NCBI RefSeq assembly: GCF_022347765.1
Contig: NZ_JAKRFZ010000006.1
Span: forward strand, 186,001-250,000
Source: Pseudoalteromonas sp. OOF1S-7
Lineage (GTDB): Bacteria; Pseudomonadota; Gammaproteobacteria; Enterobacterales; Alteromonadaceae
DNA length: 64,000 nt
Direction: 5' to 3'
The notes under the pieces were generated by a model, which was given only the letters and a program-made list of their open reading frames with translations, searched no databases and was not told the origin of the DNA. Below are positions 16,441-25,431 of the stretch, piece after piece. The translations under genes and the position numbers were made by a program. Numbering within the stretch: the first letter of the stretch is position 1; every line of letters starts with the position of its first letter.

Positions 16441-17064
16441 ATGGAGGAGTATATAAGGCCTGCTTTCAGCCGCAGGTACCAGATAAGAATGGTTTCCAAG
16501 GCTAGCAACTGTATCAAACTTATAGTACCCGCAGGAACAATACAGCTCCAGGGCAATTATCAGTCAAACGTTGACAATATTTCAATCTGTAACCAAATTA
16601 TTGTCTGTACGTATAGGTCCACACTGATCTGCATTTGTTCTGTCGTTTCAGCAAAGGTTTCTTATAGTGGTCAAGTCCAGTGTATTCAGCAGTTTGATAA
16701 TGGTGAGCGGCCTGTCAATCTTCACTATGCTAATCTGATGTGGCAGAGCCTGCATCCTTCAACGCAGCTCAAGGGGGCAGGCATAGAGCTGGAAAATTTA
16801 TGGCAGCAAGGCCCGCTGGCTGGTGTATTGGTGAAGTTGCCTGCCAATATCGAGGTGCAACTGTTCAGCACTGGCAGCGAATTTAAAGCGGTGGTTATTC
16901 GCGGTGTGCTGAATTTTTTGCAGGCAAAAACACAGCAATACTAGGTGTTACAACCTGGCGATTATCTGGCTGCCAAGGAGCCGGTGCGTATAATGCTTAG
17001 TGCAGATGAACCTGCCCTGCTTTACGTGAGAACAAACGCGCCAATTAAGCTCGCGCGAAAATAG
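16441..17064 (+). pseudogene. Broken cupin-like gene (resembles C-terminal half of DUF4437 proteins)
   Basis: The frame runs from 16441 to a TAG at 16942 and continues in the same frame as LQPGDYLAAKEPVRIML to a second TAG at 17062. The part from about 16690 on (FDNGERPVNLH, ELENLWQQGPLAGVLVKLPA, EFKAVVIRGVL, then LQPGDY after the stop) reads like the second cupin half of exported DUF4437-type proteins, judged from memory. The first 80 codons look non-coding and lack a signal peptide, so the N-terminal half appears lost. A nonsense codon plus the missing N-terminus point to a pseudogene. Confidence 0.5.
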
Positions 17065-17076
17065 CCTTGCACATCA

Positions 17077-17104
17077 TAAAAACCGCCCGGTATTGAACCG
17101 GGCG
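17077..17104 (-). terminator. Rho-independent terminator of ridA
   Basis: On the minus strand, CGCCCGGT-loop-ACCGGGCG is followed by GTTTTTATG, 8 bases past the stop codon of the RidA gene. Confidence 0.75.
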
Positions 17105-17111
17105 CGTTATG

Positions 17112-17468
17112 TTAAGCCGGGTTAATTTCTGCTGCAATCACTGAAATCTCTACCAGTAATGCGTCTCTTGCCATAGCCGCTTCTACACAAGCGCGCGCAG
17201 GTGCGTGGCCTTCTGGTACCCAGGCATCCCATACTTCGTTCATCTCGCTAAAGTACTGCATGTCTTTAATATAAATAGTGGCAGACAAAATGTGTTCACG
17301 ATTACTGCCTGCTTGCAGCAATAGCTCATCCACTTTCTCAAGCATAGTGGCGGTTTGCTCTTTAATGCCCTGCTCTGCATCTTTACAGACCTGGCCACAT
17401 AAATAGATGGTGCCGTTGTGTTTAACGATGCGGCTCATGCGTTGTTTGGTTTCAATTCGTTGTATCAC
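17112..17468 (-). CDS. RidA family protein
   Basis: A 118-residue member of the RidA/YjgF-YER057c-UK114 family, trimeric proteins that hydrolyse reactive enamine/imine intermediates or have related roles. Recognisable parts are [31 protein letters not shown], written here only as its outer motifs IYLCGQV and EKVDELL, then [11 protein letters not shown] and [11 protein letters not shown] near the C-terminus. The Arg in PARACVE is the position that binds the substrate carboxylate in active RidA proteins. The frame is open to 17501, but AAGGAT lies 7 bases before the GTG at 17468, giving [12 protein letters not shown], so that start was used. It stands alone, with a terminator just downstream. 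Confidence 0.85.
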   Translation of the reverse strand: MIQRIETKQRMSRIVKHNGTIYLCGQVCKDAEQGIKEQTATMLEKVDELLLQAGSNREHILSATIYIKDMQYFSEMNEVWDAWVPEGHAPARACVEAAMARDALLVEISVIAAEINPA

Positions 17469-17667
17469 GGGGGATCCTTTCTGGAATAAATAGTGGAACA
17501 AAACTCGCTTGCGATCATGGTATCACTGCCTTCTCTGGTGCGTAACTACTTTTTCCTGTCAGCCTGCCTGAGCAGCACACTTACCATTACCGCGCGGGAT
17601 CACCACGATACTTGATATTTTCGCAAAAAACCTGACCTCTTTACCCAGTAAAAACGAGGACTAATTC

Positions 17668-17811
17668 ATGAGTATAAAATCAAAAATTGACTGTCCGCAA
17701 TGCGGCATGCCTATTCACTTTGAATCCAGCTTACTGCAGGCGGGGCAAGCGTTTTGTTACGCGAATCCCAGCTGTGGCGTGACCATCTCACTGACTTCGA
17801 CGTTTAATTAA
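17668..17811 (+). CDS. Small zinc-ribbon protein, 47 residues
   Basis: An open frame of 47 residues behind CGAGGA, 8 bases before the ATG. It has CPQCGMPIHFESS at residues 9-21 and FCYANPSCGV near residue 30, giving Cys9, Cys12, Cys30 and Cys36. That spacing fits a zinc ribbon. The rest is short and without membrane segments. Its stop overlaps the stop of the convergent flavoprotein reductase by 4 bases. Function is unknown. A nearby thiol-redox gene pair makes a redox or metal-sensing role possible, but this is only context. Confidence 0.6.
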   Translation: MSIKSKIDCPQCGMPIHFESSLLQAGQAFCYANPSCGVTISLTSTFN

Positions 17812-19256
17812 GCGCCCGGACCGCATTCCATGCAATGCTGGACAATATCCGGACCAAATTTGAGCCTGGCATTGAGGTTTCTCAGCGCAGTACGCAGCCC
17901 CTCTTCAATGACCGGATGATAGAAAGGCATATCCAGCATCTGGGGCACTGTCATCTTATTTTGCACGGCCCAGGCCAGCAGATGCGCGATATGCTCAGCG
18001 GCAGGCCCGATAAACTCAGCGCCCAGGAACAAACCACTGCCCTGCTCTGCATACAGGTGCATATAACCCTTATTTTTTAGCATCACGCGGCTGCGGCCCT
18101 GGTTTTCAAAGCTCACTTCACCAATGGCAAAGCAGCCACATTTGCCATAGCGCTCGTTCAGTTGTTTAAAGCTCTCCCCCACCATCGCAATTTGCGGGTC
18201 GCTGAATACCGCTGCAATTGGTGCGCGGCGCAGGCCATTGCGCACATCCGGGAAGCGTCCGGCATTTTGACCGGCAATGGTGCCCTGATCGGCCGCTTCG
18301 TGCAGCAATGGGATCTGATTGCTGGCATCCCCGGCAATAAAGATATGGCTGTCGCCACATTGCATAGTGTGCGAGTCAGCCAGCGGCACACCGCGATCAT
18401 CCAGCTCTATGCCGGTGTTTTCCAGGCCCAGCTTATCGACATTCGGTACTCTGCCCGTTGCTGCCAGCACATAATCAAATTGCTCTGTTTGTGGCTTGCC
18501 GTCGTGGTCAATGTAGGTCAGCTGTGCTTTATCGCCAACCTGCTTCATATCTGAGACTTTGGCATCGCTGTCGACATAAAATTCTTCGCCAAACACGGTA
18601 TTGGCATAGTCCTGAATTTGCGGATCCGTCAGCGGCCCAATGTTGCCCCCGACGCCAAACAACTTCACCTTCACGCCCAGGCGATGCAGGGCTTGCCCCA
18701 GTTCCAGACCAATTACGCCAGGACCAAACACGGCCACAGACTCGGGTAAGTCCTGCCAGTCAAACACGTCATCATTGATGATCAAGCGCTCGCCAAAGGC
18801 TTGAAAAAAGCCCGGGATATTCGGTCTTGATCCGGTCGCGATAACAAAGCGTTTGGCGGTGATCACAGTATGGTCGTCAATCTGAACCCGATTGGCATCC
18901 AAAAAGCGTGCATACCCCTTGATCCTGTCTTGCTCTGGCAGTTCATCCACGGCTTCGAGCACAAAACCGACAAACCGGTCTCGCTCGCTGCGCACCCGGG
19001 CCATCACCGCTTTACCATCGATTTCGGGCGCTGTGGTATTAACCCCGAACTTGGGCGCTTCGCTGACGCTGTGTGCAGCTTCCGCCGCAGCAATCAACAA
19101 CTTGCTGGGCATGCAGCCGACACGAGCACAGGTGGTACCATATGCACCGGCTTCGATCATTAACACTTTGTCAGTAGATTGCTTGGCATTTCGATAGGCG
19201 CTGAGCCCGGCTGTGCCCGCACCAATGACGACGACGTCAGTTTCAAGTTGTTTCAT
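17808..19256 (-). CDS. Dihydrolipoyl dehydrogenase-like flavoprotein disulfide reductase
   Basis: A 482-residue class I pyridine nucleotide-disulfide oxidoreductase. The FAD site is VVVIGAGTAGLSAYRNA (residues 8-24), the redox-active disulfide is TTCARVGCMPSKLL (about 42-55), the NAD(P)H site is VAVFGPGVIGLELGQAL, FIAGDAS is the second FAD contact, and the C-terminal dimer interface holds the catalytic HPVIEEGLRTAL. A C-terminal tail has two more cysteines (HCMECGPGA). It would usually be named dihydrolipoyl dehydrogenase, but no 2-oxoacid dehydrogenase genes are present. It lies 72 bases after a peroxiredoxin-glutaredoxin fusion on the same strand, so feeding electrons to that peroxidase, directly or through glutathione, is plausible. 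Confidence 0.85.
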   Translation of the reverse strand: MKQLETDVVVIGAGTAGLSAYRNAKQSTDKVLMIEAGAYGTTCARVGCMPSKLLIAAAEAAHSVSEAPKFGVNTTAPEIDGKAVMARVRSERDRFVGFVLEAVDELPEQDRIKGYARFLDANRVQIDDHTVITAKRFVIATGSRPNIPGFFQAFGERLIINDDVFDWQDLPESVAVFGPGVIGLELGQALHRLGVKVKLFGVGGNIGPLTDPQIQDYANTVFGEEFYVDSDAKVSDMKQVGDKAQLTYIDHDGKPQTEQFDYVLAATGRVPNVDKLGLENTGIELDDRGVPLADSHTMQCGDSHIFIAGDASNQIPLLHEAADQGTIAGQNAGRFPDVRNGLRRAPIAAVFSDPQIAMVGESFKQLNERYGKCGCFAIGEVSFENQGRSRVMLKNKGYMHLYAEQGSGLFLGAEFIGPAAEHIAHLLAWAVQNKMTVPQMLDMPFYHPVIEEGLRTALRNLNARLKFGPDIVQHCMECGPGA

Positions 19257-19328
19257 GTTTTACCTCTGAGCAAAGGGAGTTGAGGGGCTGTTAAGCCCCT
19301 TTACAGATGACTTTTTGAGTTCGTGTGG

Positions 19329-20060
19329 TTACTGCGCGAAGTAGGTCGCCAGGTCGTCTGAACCACCAATGTGTTTACCGCCAATGAATACCTGCGGAAC
19401 AGTTTCACGACCAGACAGCGCTTTAAGACTGGTCAGGGTGGCTTGCTGACCTAACACCAATTCTTCATAAACCAGACCTTGTTCGTCCAGCTGGGCTTTC
19501 GCCTTGGCGCAGAAAGGACAGCCTGGTTTGGTGATGATCGACACTGGCTGCGGTTTTACCTGCTCCGGGTTGATGTATTCAAGCATGGTATCGGCATCAG
19601 ATACTTCAAACGGGTCGCCCGGTACATCCGGCTCAATGAACATTTTTTCAATCACGCCGTCTTTGACCAGCATAGAGTAACGCCAGCTGCGTTTGCCAAA
19701 GCCCAACTCTTTTTTGTCTACTAACATGCCCATGCCTTCAGAAAACTCACCGTTTCCGTCCGGGATAAGCGTTACGTTTTCTGCTTCCTGATCTTTGGCC
19801 CAGGCATTCATCACAAATGTATCGTTGACAGAGATACAGACGATGTCATCAACCCCATTTTGTTTAAATACGCCAGCCAGTTCGTTGTAACGTGGCAGGT
19901 GCGTTGATGAACAGGTCGGTGTAAAGGCACCTGGCAGTGAGAACACCACAACGGTTTTGCCTTTGAACAGATCATCTGTGCTGATATTTTTCCACTCGTC
20001 GTTTTCACGTACCGGGAAAGTGACCTGAGGAACTGTCTGACCTTCGATATTGTTTAGCAT
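19329..20060 (-). CDS. Hybrid peroxiredoxin-glutaredoxin (Prx5 type)
   Basis: A 243-residue fusion. Residues 1-165 are a Prx5-type peroxiredoxin with the peroxidatic Cys in [15 protein letters not shown] (about residue 48) and the second half [10 protein letters not shown]. Residues 170-243 are a glutaredoxin with the active site [11 protein letters not shown] and the glutathione-binding TVPQVFIGG and GGSDDL. Such hybrids, known from Haemophilus and Vibrio, reduce hydroperoxides with glutathione. The frame is open to 20225, but GGAG sits 10 bases before the ATG at 20060 (MLNNIEG), the expected family start. It probably forms an operon with the downstream disulfide reductase. Confidence 0.9.
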   Translation of the reverse strand: MLNNIEGQTVPQVTFPVRENDEWKNISTDDLFKGKTVVVFSLPGAFTPTCSSTHLPRYNELAGVFKQNGVDDIVCISVNDTFVMNAWAKDQEAENVTLIPDGNGEFSEGMGMLVDKKELGFGKRSWRYSMLVKDGVIEKMFIEPDVPGDPFEVSDADTMLEYINPEQVKPQPVSIITKPGCPFCAKAKAQLDEQGLVYEELVLGQQATLTSLKALSGRETVPQVFIGGKHIGGSDDLATYFAQ

Positions 20061-20100
20061 AATGTTTGTCTCCTTTGATTTCGATGAAGCCATTATCAGG

Positions 20101-20112
20101 TGAATCGATTCA
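20101..20112. promoter_or_regulatory. Palindrome upstream of the peroxiredoxin gene
   Basis: TGAATCGATTCA is a perfect 12-base palindrome 41 bases before the peroxiredoxin start. A peroxide regulator site would be expected here, but it does not show the four-part spacing of a classic OxyR site. Confidence 0.25.
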
Positions 20113-20255
20113 TTTGTATAATGGGTTAAATTAATTGGTTCGATTGGAAAAATGGAATGAATCGTCCAGCGTTCAGACGATGATGCTTTTAGATTAGCCG
20201 TAATTACATGAAAGTAAAACGGCACTAAGTGAAAGCAAGGGAAAGGTAACTGAGC

Positions 20256-22460
20256 TTAGTTATCGGATTGTGCGGGTTGTACAAGTGGTAGCGTCAGGGT
20301 CACGCACAGACCACCCAGTTTGCTGTGCGACAAAGATAACTGCCCCTGATGCAACTCAGTGAGCTTCTGACAAATTGACAGGCCCAGACCTGAGCCGCCC
20401 AGATCGCGGCTGCGGGATTTATCGCAGCGATAAAGTCGTTCGGTGAGGCGGGGTAAATCGGCATCACCGACACCCGGGCTGGAATCTTCAAAATGACAGA
20501 TCAGGTGTTCAGCTTGCTGCGTAATGGTCACACTGATCTGTCCGGGCTTATTGGTGTAGTGGCAGCTGTTGCGTGCCAGGTTGTTGAAGATTTGATGCAT
20601 CCGGTCTATATCACAGGCAATTTCCAGTGTGTCGGAAAGAGTATTCTGTGTGTTCAGTTTCAACTCGTGCTGTGCGATTAAAGGTTTAATGGCACTCAGT
20701 AACTCATCAAACAGAGCTTTGGCTGGTCGTATTTGCAGGTCCAGTTGCAGGCTGTGTGTGTCTGCCTGTGCCAGCTCATAAATATCGGCTATCAAAGTGT
20801 TTAACATAGACAAACGACTTTGCATCAGTGTGTAGGTGGCATCTGGGTCAGTAATTAAATTGTGTTGCAGTGCCTCGATGTTTAATTTAAGCACGGTCAG
20901 AGGCGTTCTCAGCTCATGGGAAACGTCAGCCAATAGCTGCTGTTTTAGCGTTAGGGCCTGATTGAGTACGGCGGCCTCTTTTTCCATCACTTTGCGCTTT
21001 TTTAGGTGATAGAGGTAAAACATCAGGAAAAAGTTCAACAGCACGATAATGGCAGCTGCCAGAATAACACTTTGCAGTTTATTCTGGCGTTTTTGTTCAT
21101 CCAGCCCGCTTTGCAATTGATTCACTTTGAGTGTTTCCAAATGAAGCTCAGCATCACGCTTTTTGGCTTCCAGCCGGGTCAGTCGTGACTGTTCAGTTTG
21201 CTGTTGGAGCAACTCAGTCGCGTGCGTTTGATAACGTAAAGCTGCTGCAAAGTCTTGTTGCTGCAAATGCGCAAATGCGAGCACTTTAGCGGCTTCCACC
21301 ATAGTATCGGTTGGTGTGACTTCGAAAAAAGAGGCCAACTGTTCGATAGCCTGAGCTGGATTTTGGTGACTCAAGGCACTGGCATACCAGACCAGGTGCT
21401 GGCTGTGGAGTGCCTGACTATGCACCGGATTGATCAAAGCCAGGCCCTGGCCGATTAAGTTAGCGGCTTGTGGGTAGTTTTTTTTGGCAAACTCTACACG
21501 ACCCAGCCCGGCGATAGCCCAGCCCAGGTTACGTTTGTGAGCGATTGATTCACTGAGGACTTTAGCCTGCTCATATGCCTTATTTGCAGCAATCAAATTG
21601 CCCAATTGGAGGAATTGCTCGGCAATTCGGATCTGGTTTTGTCCCATATAGAGGTGATCATTAACCTGCTCATCATAGCGATATGACTGCATGAAGGCGT
21701 CGAGTGCGGCCTGGTGGTCACCAAAGTCGACGAAAATATCTGCCAGACCATAATAGGTTGAGGACAGCATGGCCTCGTCCGGTTCACTTTGCTGCCCAAG
21801 CCAGCTCAGCTGGGCCTGACGACTTTCCAATGCCCTGTCTAACTGGCCAAAGAGTTTGTAAATTCTGGCTTCTGTGTCAAAGGCTGCATTGTGCAAAGAA
21901 ATATTGTTGTCGAGCTCAGCATAGTGCTTTGCCAACGCAATGTGCTCAATTGCATTCAGATCCGGGCTGCCCTTTGCGACGGCATTCGCGGCCATACGAT
22001 AGGTATGGCTAAGCATGCGCCAGTCCTGAGTGCGGGAGAAAAACTGGCTGGCGCTGAGAAAGTGGGATTGGGCGCTTTGATTGTGCCCTAAGCGAAAGGC
22101 CAGATCGCCATGCACCCAGTGATACTTACCCTGCATAGAGTCATCAGGATGAGTGCTCAAATGGCTGGCGAGCGCTTCAAGTCGATTGCGGGCACGATCA
22201 TACTCGCCCAATCGGACCAGATGCAATGCCGTGCGATGTAGCACAAAGGTCCGTTGTTGCGGAGTGAGTGTTGACTGTGTGAGTAACGCCTCGCCTTCTT
22301 GCAGTGCCGCGCGGAAAGTCTTTCGTCCCTTTAATGGGAATTGCTGCTCATAAGCGGCAAAATCTGCACTGTGTGACACCGAGGGCCACAGTGCACAGAG
22401 TTGGGCTGCAAAGGTTAAGGCGAGTACGTTTTTCAAAATCAGTGTCCAAAAGTATGACAC
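20256..22460 (-). CDS. Periplasmic-TPR sensor histidine kinase, orphan
   Basis: A 734-residue kinase with a signal peptide (residues 1-31, ending SHSA), a periplasmic array of TPR-like helical repeats to about 420 (repeated AxxxxLGxxxxAxxxY patterns such as YYGLADIFVDFGDHQAALDAF), a coiled coil, and a single membrane helix near 463-487 (VILAAAIIVLLNFFLMFYL). The HisKA motif DVSHELRTPL follows with His515, and the ATPase domain has NNLARNSCHYT, the D-box PGVGDADLPRL and GGSGLGLSIC. It should autophosphorylate and signal to a response regulator, but none is adjacent. The AraC gene upstream starts at 23525 on the same strand, 45 bases away from this start, so co-transcription is possible. Confidence 0.9.
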   Translation of the reverse strand: MSYFWTLILKNVLALTFAAQLCALWPSVSHSADFAAYEQQFPLKGRKTFRAALQEGEALLTQSTLTPQQRTFVLHRTALHLVRLGEYDRARNRLEALASHLSTHPDDSMQGKYHWVHGDLAFRLGHNQSAQSHFLSASQFFSRTQDWRMLSHTYRMAANAVAKGSPDLNAIEHIALAKHYAELDNNISLHNAAFDTEARIYKLFGQLDRALESRQAQLSWLGQQSEPDEAMLSSTYYGLADIFVDFGDHQAALDAFMQSYRYDEQVNDHLYMGQNQIRIAEQFLQLGNLIAANKAYEQAKVLSESIAHKRNLGWAIAGLGRVEFAKKNYPQAANLIGQGLALINPVHSQALHSQHLVWYASALSHQNPAQAIEQLASFFEVTPTDTMVEAAKVLAFAHLQQQDFAAALRYQTHATELLQQQTEQSRLTRLEAKKRDAELHLETLKVNQLQSGLDEQKRQNKLQSVILAAAIIVLLNFFLMFYLYHLKKRKVMEKEAAVLNQALTLKQQLLADVSHELRTPLTVLKLNIEALQHNLITDPDATYTLMQSRLSMLNTLIADIYELAQADTHSLQLDLQIRPAKALFDELLSAIKPLIAQHELKLNTQNTLSDTLEIACDIDRMHQIFNNLARNSCHYTNKPGQISVTITQQAEHLICHFEDSSPGVGDADLPRLTERLYRCDKSRSRDLGGSGLGLSICQKLTELHQGQLSLSHSKLGGLCVTLTLPLVQPAQSDN

Positions 22461-22505
22461 TGAATTCTATGTGTAATGAGCATAAACGCCTATCCAACTT
22501 TTCTA

Positions 22506-23525
22506 TTAAATTGGATAGTCCTTCGTTGCACAGACGGCATGTTGACTTCGGAACTGGCCCGGCGAAACGCCATTCCACTGACTGAATGCGCGAATAAAGG
22601 TATTGGCATCACTAAAGCCCAGCAGAAAAGCGATTTCCTGCAAAGACATGCTTGAACGCCGCAGATATTGTCGGGCTAACTCTGAGCGCAGTGCACTTAA
22701 CAGTGACTGAAAGTTAGCGGATTCCCCGTCAAGTTTGCGTTGTAAGGTACGCTTACTGATCGCCAGCTTGGCGGCAACCTGCTCAGCACTCACCTGCCCC
22801 GATGGCAGCAGCTCCATCAGCAGGGCTTTGACTTTTTGGGTCATGCTGGCGCTGGCATCCAGCTCTGCTAAACGCCGGGCCAGGTCATTTTCAAAGAAAG
22901 ACCACATGGCGGCGTTTTCAGTCATAAAGGGTCGGTTTGCATCCTCGGCGCTAAAACGTATCGCGACCTGGCTACTGAGGGTCAGGTGGGTGCCAAAATA
23001 GTTGTCAAAATCGTCCGGATTGTCGGGCAGTTGTGTGACATACAGGGCTTTGGGTACCACCTCTGAGCGAGTTGCCAGGCGCGCAAGCTGGGTAAAAAAG
23101 GCCAGCTCACATAAGCCCAGCGACTTGGGCAGGGGTTTGTCATACCCATAGCAGTCGAGGCGTAGCAGCAGACCCTGGTTATCTTCTTGCACGTCCAGCG
23201 TGAGCGGTCCGATCAGGGGCTTGTAGCTGCTCAGGCGATGCATAGCGCTACTCAGATCTGCACTACACAAACAGGCAAAAATGGCCGGGTCGAATGCTTC
23301 AACATTAAGGTGCTGCGCCAGTTTCAGCGGCAAAGTTTCACCGAGCTGTGCCTCCATCGCATGCCACAGATCAAAATACTGGGCCGCATTGACGGAGGTT
23401 GGTAAGGTGTGCCACAGATCGGCGGGTAGCTTTGCCTGTTTTAACAGCCGTGCCGGGTCCAGATCGAGATCTTTAAACATGATCAGGCAGTGCGGTGACA
23501 GAGTAAATTTCGCTGTGCGCTTCAT
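22506..23525 (-). CDS. AraC-family regulator (OruR/ArgR-like)
   Basis: A 339-residue regulator with an N-terminal Arabinose_bd-type sensor domain (about residues 20-200, as in OruR and the VirB-like AraC regulators) and a C-terminal AraC DNA-binding domain (about 240-330). The two HTHs are VSAEQVAAKLAISKRTLQRKL and MSLQEIAFLLGFSDANTFIRAF, here given as VAAKLAISKRTLQRKL and IAFLLGFSDANTF, followed by FSQWNGVSPGQFR. Its ATG overlaps the stop of the upstream SDR gene by one base (TAATG), so the two are translated together. It probably regulates that SDR and nearby lipid or alcohol metabolism genes, as such pairs often do. The target is inferred. Confidence 0.9.
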   Translation of the reverse strand: MKRTAKFTLSPHCLIMFKDLDLDPARLLKQAKLPADLWHTLPTSVNAAQYFDLWHAMEAQLGETLPLKLAQHLNVEAFDPAIFACLCSADLSSAMHRLSSYKPLIGPLTLDVQEDNQGLLLRLDCYGYDKPLPKSLGLCELAFFTQLARLATRSEVVPKALYVTQLPDNPDDFDNYFGTHLTLSSQVAIRFSAEDANRPFMTENAAMWSFFENDLARRLAELDASASMTQKVKALLMELLPSGQVSAEQVAAKLAISKRTLQRKLDGESANFQSLLSALRSELARQYLRRSSMSLQEIAFLLGFSDANTFIRAFSQWNGVSPGQFRSQHAVCATKDYPI

Positions 23526-24304
23526 TATTTTTCCATTGTGCGACGTGACATAGACAGCACCAGGCGACGAGGCAACAACGGCACAATCCAGTTTAACAGC
23601 AAGCTTAACACAGGCTCATTGAAAGCCAGTAACTGGCCTTTTTGCATGGCCTGATAGCCACATCTGGCCACAGAGCTGGCGCTTTTACCTTGCTTAAATA
23701 CCGCCAGCTCTTCGAGGTTGCCTGTTTTGGCAAATTCAGTTGCCACGGGTCCCGGACACAAGGCGGTGACGCTGATCCCCTTGTCTCTGAGTTCTTCTGC
23801 CAGCGCTTGAGAGAACGAGGTAACAAACGCCTTGGTTGCATAATAGGTGGCCTGTAAAGGGCCCGGAATAAACGAGGCGGTTGAGGAAACATTGAGGATC
23901 TTGCCACGTTGGCGGGCTGTCATGTCCTGAACAAAAAGGTGGGTCAGCGCAACCAGACTATTGATGTTTACCTGGATCATCTCCAGGTCGGAAGACAATT
24001 CACGTTGATGAAAAAAACCATGGCCGCCAAAACCGGCGTTGTTGATCAGGATATCGACCTCGATACCCTGTTGTTTGGTTGCGGTGTAGATCTGCTGTGC
24101 CGCAGCCTGGTCGGTCAAGTCTGCGGTTATTACACTGGCATTGACACCATAGCTTTGCTCCAGCTCTTTTTTGAGGGCAATCAGTTTGTTTTCAGAGCGG
24201 GCAACCAGCACGACATCGCCGCCCTGCTGCGCATGCAAGCGCGCCAACTCTAACCCTATCCCCGAAGATGCGCCTGTGATCAGGGCTGTGTTTGTGTAAG
24301 TCAT
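23525..24304 (-). CDS. SDR family oxidoreductase
   Basis: A 259-residue classical short-chain dehydrogenase/reductase. The NAD(P) motif is TGASSGIGLELARLHA (residues 10-25). NNAG is present at about 89, and the catalytic residues are Ser in NVSSTASFIPGP and YYATK. The C-terminal part (LSLLLNWIVPLLPRRLVLSMSRR) is hydrophobic and basic, as in YqjQ/DltE-like SDRs that act near membranes. It is coupled by a one-base overlap to the AraC regulator downstream. The natural substrate is not evident. Confidence 0.88.
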   Translation of the reverse strand: MTYTNTALITGASSGIGLELARLHAQQGGDVVLVARSENKLIALKKELEQSYGVNASVITADLTDQAAAQQIYTATKQQGIEVDILINNAGFGGHGFFHQRELSSDLEMIQVNINSLVALTHLFVQDMTARQRGKILNVSSTASFIPGPLQATYYATKAFVTSFSQALAEELRDKGISVTALCPGPVATEFAKTGNLEELAVFKQGKSASSVARCGYQAMQKGQLLAFNEPVLSLLLNWIVPLLPRRLVLSMSRRTMEK

Positions 24305-24402
24305 GATGTCACCTTGTTACCAGAAGTTATGACGTCATTGTAGAAGAAGACATCCGGTAATTCACTGGCAGAAGGTGACACTTTACTTGCAAAAAGTGAC
24401 TA

Positions 24403-25431
24403 TTAATCCCGAATATTTACTTCGCCGCGGACCTTTTCGATGCGTTGTCCGCCCGAGGTGTCGCCTGTGATGGTCAGACCGCCCGCCTCTATCACCTCGA
24501 TGTCGCCGGAGTCATCATCAATGGTGACATGACCTTTAATATTTTGCAGTACCAGGTTGCCACTGCCGTCGTCTACTTTGGCGTTGCCCTGTAAGTTCTG
24601 AACGCGTACAAAGCCGGAATCATCGCGTAAATCCAGGGTGTTACCGCCACGGATCTCGACATTACCCGAGCCATCCACGATGTGCAGGTCGCCACTGAGG
24701 TCCATCAGGCTAATGTTGCCGGATTCATCGTCCAGGGTGAGCGAACGTCCGCCAATGATTTGCAGGTCGCCTGAGCCGTCTTCAATGTCCATATCGCCGC
24801 TAATATCGGAGATATAGATCTGCCCCGAGTCATCATCGAGCTTAAGCTGGCTGCCGCCTTCAATGGTAATGTCGCCAGAGCCGTCTTCGATATCCAGCAT
24901 ACCGCTGACACCACGGATCAGCATCTGTCCTGAACCATCGTCAATTTTGACGTTTGCAGCGCCGTTAATGCTGATATCACCTGAACCATCCTCCAGTTCG
25001 ATATCGCCGGTCATGCCGGTGATGGCAATGTCACCCGAACCATCGTCAATATCCAGCATCAGGTGGCTGGGCACGCGCAGGGACAGGTCAATTTTAGGGC
25101 TATTACCGCTGTACCAGACAATACCAACCCGGGCGCTATGTTTTGCAATCAGCTTTGCATTGTTACCGTCCTGTTCAAGGCTAAGCTGATAGCTGTGCTC
25201 TTTGTCAGTCCGTATCCTGGCATCGACTTCAATCTGGGTAAGGTTGTCGACGCCCACAATATCCAGCGAACCGGCGCTGGTGTCTGCGACCAGGCTGCGC
25301 AGTTCGGTGGCGTTGAGGGTCAGGGTTTTTTGTAGTTCCACGTCTGCAACGGTTTTGCTGTGTCCGTCAATGTGGATCACACAGCCACTGAGTGCCAGCG
25401 CAGCGAATAAAGGAGAGAGTTTTTTTATCAT
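24403..25431 (-). CDS. Repetitive beta-solenoid-like lipoprotein (DUF4097-like)
   Basis: A 342-residue lipoprotein with a signal peptide and lipobox ALSGC (Cys17). Residues 40-125 form a non-repetitive domain. From about 128 to 322 the protein consists of about eleven short repeats built on DGSGDIxI or DDSGxIxI. Repeat lengths alternate 17 and 18 residues, with two alternating types (GGxxLxLDDxSG, and ISGDxDIEDGSG). This fits a right-handed beta-solenoid with acidic DxSG turns on one face, similar to DUF4097/DUF2807 adhesin-like families. Outer-membrane attachment is expected from the lipobox (Cys followed by Val-Ile). It lies alone between an SDR gene and an MBL gene. Calcium or surface binding is a guess from the aspartates. 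Confidence 0.8.
   Translation of the reverse strand: MIKKLSPLFAALALSGCVIHIDGHSKTVADVELQKTLTLNATELRSLVADTSAGSLDIVGVDNLTQIEVDARIRTDKEHSYQLSLEQDGNNAKLIAKHSARVGIVWYSGNSPKIDLSLRVPSHLMLDIDDGSGDIAITGMTGDIELEDGSGDISINGAANVKIDDGSGQMLIRGVSGMLDIEDGSGDITIEGGSQLKLDDDSGQIYISDISGDMDIEDGSGDLQIIGGRSLTLDDESGNISLMDLSGDLHIVDGSGNVEIRGGNTLDLRDDSGFVRVQNLQGNAKVDDGSGNLVLQNIKGHVTIDDDSGDIEVIEAGGLTITGDTSGGQRIEKVRGEVNIRD

Noticed and set aside
19283..19300. Hairpin AGGGGCT-GTTA-AGCCCCT between peroxiredoxin and reductase genes
   Set aside because: On the coding (minus) strand no T-run follows, so it is not called a terminator; it may be an intercistronic hairpin.
24403..25100. Regular direct repeats that could suggest a CRISPR array
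   Set aside because: The repeats encode an intact lipoprotein repeat domain and vary at the DNA level; no spacers or cas genes.
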